From JACORV01 sp041484135 (GTDB lineage Bacteria; Gemmatimonadota; Gemmatimonadetes; Gemmatimonadales; JACORV01): a stretch of 11,367 nt of DNA. The stretch is taken from the NCBI GenBank assembly GCA_041484135.1, contig JBGPHD010000102.1, positions 1 through 11,367 of the forward strand, given 5' to 3'. Under the pieces are notes generated by a model that saw only the letters and a program-made list of their open reading frames with translations, ran no database searches and was not told the origin of the DNA. Below, piece by piece: positions 1 to 6,637 of the stretch (its first letter is position 1; each line of letters begins with the position of its first letter). Position numbers and translations under genes: made by a program.

Positions 1-464
<464 letters not shown>

Positions 465-527
465 CTCTCCCCTCGGAGTGATCACCTCAGTTCCACGTCA
501 CCCAATCCTCAAATTGTCGCCCGTAAT
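465..527 (+). other. 23S-5S internal transcribed spacer
   Basis: About 63 nt separate 23S from 5S, with no tRNA. Two possible RNA hairpins are visible. One runs from 461 to 484 (TGATC-T-CTCC, loop CCTC, GGAG-T-GATCA: 5 bp + mismatch + 4 bp) and uses the last bases of 23S. The other pairs 515-521 (TGTCGCC) with 533-539 (GGCGACA) and uses the 5' arm of 5S helix I, so it would be exclusive with the mature 5S fold. Both are candidates for pre-rRNA processing structures; that role is inferred. Confidence 0.6.
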
Positions 528-647
528 TGGCTGGCGACATGCGCGCCGGGGTCACACCCGTTCCCATCCCGAACACGGTAGTTAAGCCCGGTAGCGTCGA
601 TGGTACTGCCGACGATCGTCGGTGGGAGAGTAGACCGCCGCCAGCCA
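528..647 (+). rRNA. rrf: 5S ribosomal RNA
   Basis: A complete ~120-nt 5S rRNA. Helix I is formed by TGGCTGGCG (528-536) and its exact complement CGCCAGCCA (639-647). The conserved loop segment CCCATCCCGAACACGG is followed by TTAAGCCCGG and by the helix IV/loop E region ending GGTGGGAGAGTAG. Ends were set from helix I pairing and could be off by one or two bases. It lies ~63 nt after 23S and is followed 8 nt later by a strong terminator hairpin, so it closes the rRNA operon. Confidence 0.95.
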
Positions 648-654
648 TTCCTTT

Positions 655-694
655 CAGAAGCCCGTCCCGGTCCGCCGGGGCGGGCTTCTGCTTT
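655..694 (+). terminator. rRNA operon terminator hairpin
   Basis: CAGAAGCCCG (655-664) pairs with CGGGCTTCTG (681-690). Inside this, TCCCGG (665-670) pairs with CCGGGG (675-680) with one T-G wobble, giving a continuous 16-bp stem closed by TCCG, a UNCG-type tetraloop. The stem is followed by CTTTG, only a short T run. Shape, stability and position directly after 5S make it an intrinsic terminator of the rRNA operon. The weak T tract may allow read-through into era, which starts 21 nt beyond the stem. Confidence 0.88.
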
Positions 695-700
695 GCCCCG

Positions 701-706
701 TATCTT
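701..706 (+). promoter_or_regulatory. Possible -10 element for leaderless era transcript
   Basis: TATCTT lies 5 nt before the ATG of the era-like gene. It keeps the three most important -10 positions (T, A and final T). A transcript started at the normal distance would begin at or within a base of the ATG, giving a leaderless mRNA. This agrees with the absence of any Shine-Dalgarno sequence before this start. No convincing -35 hexamer is visible, because the terminator stem occupies that position. The assignment is an inference from spacing and one hexamer. Confidence 0.33.
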
Positions 707-711
707 CCGGG

Positions 712-1584
712 ATGACCCGCTGCGGCTTCGTCGCCCTCGCCGGCGCCCCCAACGTCGGCAAGTCCACCCTCATGAACGCCCTGGTGGGCGAGCCGCTCGC
801 CATCATCTCCCCCAAGCCACAGACCACCCGCGAACCGGTCCGCGGCCTCCTGACCGACGAGACCACCCAGATCATCTTCGTGGACCCCGCCGGCCTTCTT
901 GATCCGGCCTACCCGCTCCAGCGGGGCATGCTGCGCGCCGCGCTCGACGCCATCCACGACGCGGACCTGATCCTCCACCTGCACCCGCTCAGCGAGTTCC
1001 CGGCTCCCCCCCTGAGCGACCTGGTGACCGGTCCCCGGATCGCCGGGTCAGCCATCGTGACGGTGTACACCAAGGCGGACCTCGTGCCCGCGGCCCGCCG
1101 GCCCGACGTGCCGGCCGGCGCGCTCGTCGTCGCCGCCCCCACGCGCGAAGGCCTCGACGCGCTGCTGGCCGAGGTTCGCGCCCGGCTCCCCGAGGGGCCG
1201 TTCCTCTATGACGCGGACGACGTCGGCACCCAGCCCCTGCGCTTCTTCGCGGCCGAGTTCATCCGGGAGGCCGCGTACGCGGAGCTCGAGCAGGAGCTCC
1301 CCTATGCGCTCGCGGTGGAGATCGAGGAGTTCCGCGAAGCCGAAACGCCGGTATATATTCGGGCCACCCTCGCCGTCGAACGGGAGAGCCAGAAGCCGAT
1401 CGTCCTCGGCAAGGGGGGCCGCACCATCAAGGCCATCGGCACCGCGGCACGTCTTCGCCTCGCGGCGTTCATCGACCGGAAGGTCCACCTCGACCTGTGG
1501 GTCACGGTGTGGCCGAAGTGGAGGAAGAACCCGGCGATGCTCGCGCGTCTCGGCCTTCCCCTTCAGTCGGAGTCGCATCCATGA
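712..1584 (+). CDS. era: Era-like GTPase with KH domain, altered G motifs
   Basis: Era binds the 3' end of 16S rRNA and acts in small-subunit assembly, in the cytoplasm. The 290-residue length fits the family (~300). G1 is GAPNVGKS (11-18) and the switch I region ISPKPQTTR (32-40) matches Era's usual ISRKAQTTR. The C-terminal KH domain is intact, with GKGG at 233-236 and a family-like LDLWVTVWPKWR ending. The GTPase core is unusual: G3 is DPAG (58-61) instead of DTPG, G4 is TKAD (120-123) instead of NKxD, and the G5 SA pair is replaced by AAP (141-143). The segment between G3 and G4 is Pro-rich and unlike typical Era. GTP binding is plausible, since TKxD is used in Rho GTPases, but hydrolysis may be altered. 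The ATG is chosen because the G1 motif then sits at its usual distance from the N-terminus; no Shine-Dalgarno precedes it. The stop overlaps the next start as ATGA. Confidence 0.9.
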   Translation: MTRCGFVALAGAPNVGKSTLMNALVGEPLAIISPKPQTTREPVRGLLTDETTQIIFVDPAGLLDPAYPLQRGMLRAALDAIHDADLILHLHPLSEFPAPPLSDLVTGPRIAGSAIVTVYTKADLVPAARRPDVPAGALVVAAPTREGLDALLAEVRARLPEGPFLYDADDVGTQPLRFFAAEFIREAAYAELEQELPYALAVEIEEFREAETPVYIRATLAVERESQKPIVLGKGGRTIKAIGTAARLRLAAFIDRKVHLDLWVTVWPKWRKNPAMLARLGLPLQSESHP

Positions 1585-1751
1585 CCTTGCCGAAGGACCT
1601 GCTCGAGATCCTGGTCTGCCCCAAGTGCAAGGGCGACCTCGAGTACCGCACCGCGCCCCAGGAAGAGCTGATCTGCCGGGCCTGCGGCCTCCGCTACGCG
1701 GTGGACGACGGGATCCCGATCATGCTCGTCGATGAGGCGAAGCCGCTGTAG
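1581..1751 (+). CDS. Trm112-like / UPF0434 zinc-binding small protein
   Basis: A 56-residue protein of the Trm112/YcaR (UPF0434) family. It has two Cys pairs, CPKC (13-16) and CRAC (32-35), spaced as in the family's zinc site. The C-terminal pattern LRYAVDDGIPIMLVDEA is also typical of the family. In eukaryotes and archaea Trm112 activates methyltransferases acting on tRNA, rRNA and release factors; the bacterial role is poorly known, so no specific reaction is claimed. The ATG overlaps the era stop (ATGA), and GGAG at 1569-1572 gives a Shine-Dalgarno 8 nt upstream. A longer in-frame reading from 1497 would run inside the era KH domain and is rejected. Its 3' end overlaps the next gene by 20 nt. 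Confidence 0.88.
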   Translation: MTLPKDLLEILVCPKCKGDLEYRTAPQEELICRACGLRYAVDDGIPIMLVDEAKPL

Positions 1752-2724
1752 GGCGGTCCTCTCCGCGCTGCTCCCCACCGCCGCTCTCGCCGTCAGCGCC
1801 GCCGCGCAGACGGCGCCGACCGCGGTCGGCGGCGCGTTCCTCCTGCTCCCGGTCGGGGCGCGCGCCACGGCCCTCGGGCAGGCCGCCGCGGCCGACGGCG
1901 GCACCAGCGAGGCCATCTTCTGGAATCCCGCCGGCCTCTCGGCGCTGGCGCGCTCCGAGTTCGCCGTCCATCACACCAATCAGTTCTTCGGCACGAGCGA
2001 CGCCGTCGTGCTTGCGCTCCCGTCGGCGAGCCTCGGCACGATCGCGCTGGCGGCCTACGTCGTCGATTACGGTGAGATCCCGGTCACTTTGCCGGGGGGT
2101 GGCGGGGTCCCCGTCGGCCAGACCGGCTCCCAGAACATCGCGCTGATGGCGACCTACGCGACCGACGTGATCGGCGGGCTCGCGGCCGGCATCACCTACA
2201 AGCTGGTGCAGTTCCGCGTGGACTGCACCGGGGAATGCACCAACGTGCCCACCGCGACCGGGACGACGCACGCGGTGGACGTCGGCGTACGTTATGTGTT
2301 CCCCGGACTGCCGCTGGTGGTGGGCGTGGCGGTGCGGAACATCGGCTTCAAGCTCCAGGTGAACAACCAGGCGCAGGCGGACCCGCTGCCGACGCGGCTC
2401 CAGGCCGGGGTCAGCTACAGCGTCCGCCGGCCCCCGCCCCCGGGCACCGACGGGTTCGATGTCCGGATCCTCGCGGACGTGCAGGGCGCGGTGGGGCAGG
2501 GCGCCCTATCGACCGTGACGCTGGTGGGCATCGAGACCGGGGTGCGGGACCTGATCCGGTTGCGCGGGGGGTACGCGTTCCTGGACTCGGACGCCCGCGG
2601 GCCCAGCCTGGGGGTGGGCGTGGCGGTGCGGAGCGTCGCCTTCGACCTCGCGCGGGTCTTCTTCGCCAATGACGACCTGGGCGAGAAGGAGCCGACCCAC
2701 CTCTCGCTCCGTCTGAGCTTCTAG
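1732..2724 (+). CDS. PorV/PorQ-like outer-membrane beta-barrel protein
   Basis: A 330-residue exported protein. The N-terminus is a signal peptide (MRRSRCRAVL, then a hydrophobic stretch ending AAAQ; likely cleavage after residue 25). The mature start carries the PorV/PorQ signature: GARATALGQA at 42-51 and WNPAGL at 64-69. The rest alternates short polar and hydrophobic stretches, as in a beta barrel, and ends LRLSF with the terminal Phe common in BAM-assembled proteins. A CTGEC pair (Cys165, Cys169) may form a disulfide in a loop. PorV is part of the type IX secretion shuttle in Bacteroidota, but relatives occur in phyla without that system, so secretion is not claimed. The start lies inside the preceding gene (20-nt overlap), suggesting translational coupling; no better downstream start keeps the signal peptide. 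Confidence 0.8.
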   Translation: MRRSRCRAVLSALLPTAALAVSAAAQTAPTAVGGAFLLLPVGARATALGQAAAADGGTSEAIFWNPAGLSALARSEFAVHHTNQFFGTSDAVVLALPSASLGTIALAAYVVDYGEIPVTLPGGGGVPVGQTGSQNIALMATYATDVIGGLAAGITYKLVQFRVDCTGECTNVPTATGTTHAVDVGVRYVFPGLPLVVGVAVRNIGFKLQVNNQAQADPLPTRLQAGVSYSVRRPPPPGTDGFDVRILADVQGAVGQGALSTVTLVGIETGVRDLIRLRGGYAFLDSDARGPSLGVGVAVRSVAFDLARVFFANDDLGEKEPTHLSLRLSF

Positions 2725-2725
2725 C

Positions 2726-3634
2726 GTGCGGGCTGGAAGGCTCGGTTCCGCGTCACCGTGGCCGGTGTGTCTCGCCGCGGCATGGGTCGCCGCCGCGACC
2801 GCCGCTGCGCCCCTCGTCGCGCAGCGGCTTCCCGCCAGCTTCTGGCCACCGGCGATCCGCTCCCCATCGCCGGCGCCGCAGGTCCGAGGACCGTTAGGCC
2901 CTGCGAGTGACGATTCCGTCGCCGCCATCCCGCTGCTGCGCCGGCCCTGGGTCCGGCCCTTCGCCTCCTTCGCCGTGCCGGGCTCGGGCCAGCTCCTCGG
3001 GGGACAGCCGCGCGGGCTCGTCTACCTGGCCACCGAGGCGTGGCTGGTGGCGCGCGCCCTCTCGCTCAGCCACGAGGGCCGCCGCGAGCGCGCGGCATTC
3101 CGGGAGCTGGCGTTCGCGGTGGCGCGCCGGCCGTACGCCTCGGTGCGCACCGACGGGGCGTTCGAGTACTACGAGACGATGAGCCACTTCGTGAGGAGCG
3201 GGGAGTTCGACATCGACCCCAGCGTGTCCTTCGCCCCGGAGACCGACACCACGACCTTCAACGGCTCGGTCTGGCTCCTGGCGCGGCGGACCTTCTTCGC
3301 CAACCCGGACTCCGCCCTGAACCCCACGTCGCCGGCTTACCAGGCGGCCGTGGCCTTCTATGCGAGCCGGGCCTTCTCGGGGCCGTTCCGCTGGAGCTGG
3401 GAGGACGCCCGGCTGGAGCAGGACGTCTTCCGCGCCGAGATCACCAAGAGCGACGACGCGTTCCGGGCGAGCACGAACTTCCTGGGCGTGGTGGTGCTCA
3501 ACCACATCGTGAGCGCGGTGGACGCCCTGATCGCGCAACGTCTGCGCGGCGGCGGAGCGCGCGGACTCGTGCCGCGCATCGGCGTGACGCCGCACGAGGG
3601 GAGCGTGATGCTGGCATGGCACGCCGGATTCTAG
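2726..3634 (+). CDS. DUF5683-like exported/envelope protein, function unknown
   Basis: A 302-residue protein starting with GTG one base after the preceding stop. Residues 11-33 form a likely signal peptide or N-terminal membrane anchor, followed by a Pro-rich linker (35-60). Residues 79-112 contain FAVPGSGQLLGGQPRGLVYL, a Gly-rich hydrophobic motif resembling the start of DUF5683 proteins. Near the C-terminus, the pattern DDAFRASTNFLGVVVLNHIV followed by SAVDALIAQ (243-271) also resembles this group, and the protein ends with AWHAGF. The function of the family is not established. Pairing with the PorV-like gene upstream suggests a shared envelope role (inference). It contains one CCG-TTA-GGC at 2891-2899, a rare Leu codon here. 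Its 3' end overlaps caxA by 19 nt in another frame. Confidence 0.7.
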   Translation: MRAGRLGSASPWPVCLAAAWVAAATAAAPLVAQRLPASFWPPAIRSPSPAPQVRGPLGPASDDSVAAIPLLRRPWVRPFASFAVPGSGQLLGGQPRGLVYLATEAWLVARALSLSHEGRRERAAFRELAFAVARRPYASVRTDGAFEYYETMSHFVRSGEFDIDPSVSFAPETDTTTFNGSVWLLARRTFFANPDSALNPTSPAYQAAVAFYASRAFSGPFRWSWEDARLEQDVFRAEITKSDDAFRASTNFLGVVVLNHIVSAVDALIAQRLRGGGARGLVPRIGVTPHEGSVMLAWHAGF

Positions 3635-4680
3635 GCCGCGGCCCGGTCCAGGCCTCGCTGCTGCTGGCAGTGCCGGCGGCGATCGTCCTTGCCCGCGTGG
3701 GCGCGGCACCGGTGCTGGTGTTCGCGGCCTGCGCGCTCGGCATCGTGCCGCTCGCGGGGCTCATGGGCGAAGCCACCGAAGCGCTCGCGCACCGCACCGG
3801 GCCCGGGGTCGGGGGTCTCCTCAACGCGACCTTCGGGAACGCCGCCGAGCTCATCATCACGCTCTTCGCGCTCCGGGCCGGCCTGGTGACGCTGGTTCAG
3901 GCGTCGCTGGTGGGGTCGATCATCGGCAATCTGCTGCTGATCCTCGGCGTCGCCCTGGTGGCCGGCGGATGGAAGAAGAACGAGATCACCTTCAGTGCGA
4001 CCGCCGCCGCGGCGTCGCTCGGGATGATGGTGCTCGCCGTGGCGGCGTTCGCCGCCCCGTCGCTCTACGCGCTCGCGCATCCAGCTCCGGACCCGGCCAC
4101 CATCCTCCGAATCTCCGACGGGGTCGCCCTCTTCCTCGTGGCCACGTACCTCTTGAGCCTCCTCTTCACGCTGCGCACGCACCGGTCGTTGCTCCAGCCG
4201 GACGCGGGCGGCGGCGAGCATCACTGGACGCCGGGCCGTGCCGCCCTGGTCCTTGCCGCGGCGACCGTCTTCGTCGTATGGCTCTCGGAGATCCTGGTCG
4301 GGGTGACCGAGGCGGCCAGCCGCGCCGTCGGGCTCTCCGAGATGTTCCTGGGCCTGGTCGTGATCCCCATCGTCGGGAACGCCGCCGAGCACGCCACCGC
4401 GGTGGTGGTGGCGCGGAAGGGGAAGATGGAGCTGGCCTTCCAGATCGCGACCGGCTCGTCCACCCAGGTGGCGCTCTTCGTGGCACCGGTGCTCGTCGGA
4501 GCGGGGCACCTGATGGGCCGGCCGATGGACTTCGCGTTCTCCAGCTTCGAGGTGGCGGCGCTCGGCCTGACCAGTATCGCGGTGGCGATCATCGCCCTCG
4601 ACGGCAAGTCCAACTGGTTCGAGGGCGCCCAGCTGATCGGGCTCTACGGCGTGCTCGCGGTGGTGGCGTATTTCATTTGA
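3616..4680 (+). CDS. caxA: Ca2+/H+ antiporter (CaxA/ChaA-type cation exchanger)
   Basis: A 354-residue inner-membrane protein of the Ca2+/cation antiporter superfamily, which exports Ca2+ in exchange for protons. It shows the two family repeats: GNAAEL at 74-79 (Glu78) and GNAAEH at 254-259 (Glu258), each within long hydrophobic segments, so both essential acidic residues are kept. The second repeat is followed by ATGSSTQVALFVAPVLVG, another family hallmark. Roughly 10-11 membrane segments are split by a short hydrophilic loop near residues 188-206 that contains acidic and His residues. Length is normal for the family. The ATG lies inside the preceding gene (19-nt overlap), implying translational coupling; the much longer in-frame upstream reading is only a shadow of that gene. 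The stop TGA overlaps a TTGACA promoter element for the next gene. Confidence 0.93.
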   Translation: MARRILGRGPVQASLLLAVPAAIVLARVGAAPVLVFAACALGIVPLAGLMGEATEALAHRTGPGVGGLLNATFGNAAELIITLFALRAGLVTLVQASLVGSIIGNLLLILGVALVAGGWKKNEITFSATAAAASLGMMVLAVAAFAAPSLYALAHPAPDPATILRISDGVALFLVATYLLSLLFTLRTHRSLLQPDAGGGEHHWTPGRAALVLAAATVFVVWLSEILVGVTEAASRAVGLSEMFLGLVVIPIVGNAAEHATAVVVARKGKMELAFQIATGSSTQVALFVAPVLVGAGHLMGRPMDFAFSSFEVAALGLTSIAVAIIALDGKSNWFEGAQLIGLYGVLAVVAYFI

Positions 4681-4705
4681 CACCTCCCGCGACGCGGGCT
4701 AAGTT
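4677..4705 (+). promoter_or_regulatory. Sigma70-type promoter for the GGDEF gene module
   Basis: A perfect TTGACA (4677-4682) is followed by a 17-nt spacer and TAAGTT (4700-4705). The -10 keeps the three key positions (T, A and last T). Predicted transcription starts near 4711-4712, giving a ~28-nt leader before the GTG at 4739. The -35 overlaps the caxA stop codon. A rival -10 is TGCTATCTT at 4705-4713 (extended type), but it has no -35 at proper distance and would start transcription near 4720, inside the hairpin described below. Confidence 0.55.
4686..4698. repeat. Perfect palindrome in promoter spacer (operator-like)
   Basis: CCCGCG-A-CGCGGG is an exact inverted repeat with a one-base centre, lying wholly within the 17-nt spacer between TTGACA and TAAGTT. 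As DNA it could be an operator. As RNA from the upstream gene it could fold as a 5-bp stem with a GAC loop, but no T run follows, so it is a poor terminator. Such sites are easier to find by chance at high G+C. Confidence 0.4.
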
Positions 4706-4709
4706 GCTA

Positions 4710-4732
4710 TCTTCTCGCACTTTGCGAGAGGA
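4710..4732 (+). promoter_or_regulatory. Leader hairpin hiding the Shine-Dalgarno of the GGDEF gene
   Basis: TCTTCTCGCA (4710-4719) pairs with TGCGAGAGGA (4723-4732): ten base pairs with one T-G wobble and a 3-nt loop CTT. The 3' arm contains the entire Shine-Dalgarno GAGAGGA, 6-7 nt before the GTG start. With the predicted transcription start at ~4711 the hairpin sits at the very 5' end of the mRNA. It could limit translation, act as a thermometer-like switch, or protect the 5' end. The structure is read from the sequence; the regulatory role is inferred. Confidence 0.5.
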
Positions 4733-4738
4733 AACCTG

Positions 4739-5698
4739 GTGCGGACGCGGCCCTCGGTAATCTTTTTCTCGTCGGCTGGTCGCCCCATGCCGCCACTTGT
4801 GGCGGGCTGGCTCGCGGGGAAGGGATTCCCCTCGCTGGCGGTGGGCGACGCGGCGCAGATCGAAGCCATGACGTTACGCACGCTCCCCGCCATGGTCCTG
4901 GTGGACGGGAACGGGGACGTAGCGCCCGGGCTCGGGCTGTGCCGTCAGCTGAAGGCGGATCCGTACACCGCGATCGTCCCGGTGGCGTTCCTCGAGGACG
5001 CCCACGTGGAGCCGCGGGTCCACGAGGCGTTCCGGGCCGGCGCGGACGAGGTCCTGACGCCGATCTTCGATCCGGAGGAGCAGCGCGCGCGGCTGGACGT
5101 CCTGCTGACGCGCACCGAGCGCAACGTCAGCGTCCACCCGTCGACGCGGCTCCCCGGCACCAACGAGATCGAACGCGAGATCAAGCGGCGCATGGACGGC
5201 GGCCAGCTCTTCGCCGTCTGCTACGCGGACCTCGATCACTTCAAGGAGTACAACGACCGCTACTCCTACAACGACGGCGACCGGGTCATCCTGCTGCTGT
5301 CGCGCATCCTGCATGACGTGGTGAAGGGGCTGTGCGGAGCGCAGGGTTTCGTGGGGCACATCGGCGGTGACGATTTCATCCTGGTGCTGCCGCTCGACAT
5401 GACCGACCCGTGCTGCAGCGAGATCATCACCGTGTTCGACCTGTTGATCCCGTTGCAGTACTCCGAGCAGGACCGTCGGGCCGGCTACTTCTTCGGCAAG
5501 GACCGGCGCGGTCAGCTGCACAAGGTGCCGTACATGACGCTGTCGATCGGGATCGTCACGAATGAGCGCCGGCGTTTCTCGCACCCGGCGCAGGTGAGCG
5601 AGCTGGCGACCGAGATGAAGAGCTATGCGAAGACGCTTCCGGGATCGGTGTTCGTGGTCGACCGCCGCCACGACCCACTGCTGGGCAAGGAAAGCTGA
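4739..5698 (+). CDS. Receiver-like + degenerate GGDEF domain protein
   Basis: A 319-residue cytoplasmic protein. Residues 5-122 look like a receiver domain, with a candidate phospho-acceptor Asp56 in VLVD. However, the N-terminal acidic pair is missing (FFSSAG) and the usual Lys near the end is lost (LTPIFDPEE where KPFDPEE is typical), so normal phosphorylation is doubtful. Residues ~145-308 are a GGDEF domain: DLDHFKEYNDRY at 164-175 and GGDDF at 209-213. The general-base position of GG(D/E)EF is Asp instead of Glu, and no RxxD inhibitory site is visible before it. It may have weak or no diguanylate cyclase activity and act as a c-di-GMP or GTP sensor instead; this is inference. GTG is used as start, with GAGG about 7 nt upstream. 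It is followed by the zinc-ribbon gene after only 3 nt. Confidence 0.8.
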   Translation: MRTRPSVIFFSSAGRPMPPLVAGWLAGKGFPSLAVGDAAQIEAMTLRTLPAMVLVDGNGDVAPGLGLCRQLKADPYTAIVPVAFLEDAHVEPRVHEAFRAGADEVLTPIFDPEEQRARLDVLLTRTERNVSVHPSTRLPGTNEIEREIKRRMDGGQLFAVCYADLDHFKEYNDRYSYNDGDRVILLLSRILHDVVKGLCGAQGFVGHIGGDDFILVLPLDMTDPCCSEIITVFDLLIPLQYSEQDRRAGYFFGKDRRGQLHKVPYMTLSIGIVTNERRRFSHPAQVSELATEMKSYAKTLPGSVFVVDRRHDPLLGKES

Positions 5699-5701
5699 GC
5701 G

Positions 5702-6637
5702 ATGAACGCGACCTGTCCGACCTGTCAGACCGTCTTCCGCGTGGATCCGGCGAAGGTGCCGGCCGGCGGGGTGCGCGCCCGCTGCTCGGTGTGCCGGACG
5801 GTCTTTCCGGTGAGTGCCGACGGGACTTCGGCCGTCGCGGCCGCGGCTCCCGTGGCGCCCGCGCCGATGGTGATGGCTCCGCCTCCCGTCGCGCCTCCGG
5901 CTCCCGCGCCGATGGTCATGGCGGCGCCGCCTGCCGCCCCTCCGGCGCCCGCCGCGCCCGCGCGCCGGCTGTCGCTGCCCCAGGCGCCCGTGTTCACTCC
6001 GCCTCCGCCGGCCGTTCCCACCGCGGGGGTCGCACCACCGATGATGGCGCCTCCGGTCGCGCCGCCTCGTCCGGCGGCGGCACCACCCGCCGCGGGCCAG
6101 GTCGCCACCATCCGCGACATGCCGGCGGTGACGGTGCCGCCCGCGGCGCCGCCGTTTCGGCCGGTGGCGCCGCCCCTGGTCGCGGCCCCGCCGGCCCGGC
6201 CCGCGGCGCCACCTCCTCCGGCCGCGGCCCCGGTGATCCCGCCGGCGCCGCCCGCGCCACCGCCCAGGACCGTCGGCCCGCCGCCCACGCCGGCCGTCAC
6301 CGCCGCGCCCCCGGCGGCGCCGCCCGCCGCGTCGGGCCCGCCGCGGTCCACGATGCCGGGCGGCCCGAGCCGGGTCATCAACCCGTTCCTCGTGCAGGAT
6401 CCGCAGGTCAAGGCGCGGCGGCTCGCGCGCGCGCTGATCTCGGACATGATCTCCTACCATCCCGCCAAGCGCGCCCAGGGCCTGAAGGACGGCACGCTGA
6501 AGGAGATCTTCGCCGAGGAGATCAAGAAGAGCTACGAGGAGTACGTTATGCAGGTGGGTGACGGGATCGCCAAGTCGACCCCCCACTTCACCGACGCGCT
6601 CAACGAGATCCTGGCCGGAGGGCAGAGGATCTTTTGA
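5702..6637 (+). CDS. MJ0042 zinc-ribbon protein with Pro/Ala-rich linker
   Basis: A 311-residue protein in three parts. Residues 1-38 form an MJ0042-type zinc ribbon: CPTC (5-8) and CSVC (28-31) with the usual FRVDPAKVP between them. Residues ~42-225 are Pro/Ala-rich, low-complexity and probably disordered, including a 15-residue tandem repeat. Residues 232-311 form a charged helical C-terminal domain (DPQVKARRLARALISD, then HPAKR, then EEIKKSYEEY and FTDALNEILA). Similar C-terminal segments occur, from memory, in zinc-ribbon or FHA proteins of Deltaproteobacteria-like lineages; function unknown. No signal peptide or membrane segment is present. AGGA at 5688-5691 precedes the ATG by 10 nt. 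The stop overlaps the next TTG start (TTGA). A protein-protein adaptor role is an inference from the architecture. Confidence 0.83.
   Translation: MNATCPTCQTVFRVDPAKVPAGGVRARCSVCRTVFPVSADGTSAVAAAAPVAPAPMVMAPPPVAPPAPAPMVMAAPPAAPPAPAAPARRLSLPQAPVFTPPPPAVPTAGVAPPMMAPPVAPPRPAAAPPAAGQVATIRDMPAVTVPPAAPPFRPVAPPLVAAPPARPAAPPPPAAAPVIPPAPPAPPPRTVGPPPTPAVTAAPPAAPPAASGPPRSTMPGGPSRVINPFLVQDPQVKARRLARALISDMISYHPAKRAQGLKDGTLKEIFAEEIKKSYEEYVMQVGDGIAKSTPHFTDALNEILAGGQRIF
5861..5950 (+). repeat. 45-nt imperfect tandem repeat (two copies) in linker
   Basis: Two adjacent 45-nt units begin with GCGCCGATGGT at 5861 and 5906. They encode APMVMAPPPVAPPAP and APMVMAAPPAAPPAP. The repeat is in frame and lies within the Pro/Ala-rich linker, so unit-number changes would alter only linker length. 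Confidence 0.75.

Noticed and set aside
465..527. tRNA gene in the 23S-5S spacer
   Set aside because: The spacer is only ~63 nt and has no T-loop GTTCRA or acceptor pairing.
712..1584. era as a decayed pseudogene
   Set aside because: The frame is intact with strong codon bias, intact G1 and KH motifs, and tight coupling to the next gene; altered motifs alone do not show decay.
3040..3615. In-frame upstream extension of caxA
   Set aside because: The extension is the alternate frame of the DUF5683-like gene, with Arg/Gly-rich sequence. The antiporter homology begins soon after the ATG at 3616.
3631..4683. 350-codon open frame on the minus strand opposite caxA
   Set aside because: The composition is Arg/His/Glu-rich without domains, and the + strand has an unmistakable antiporter. 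Shadow frame.
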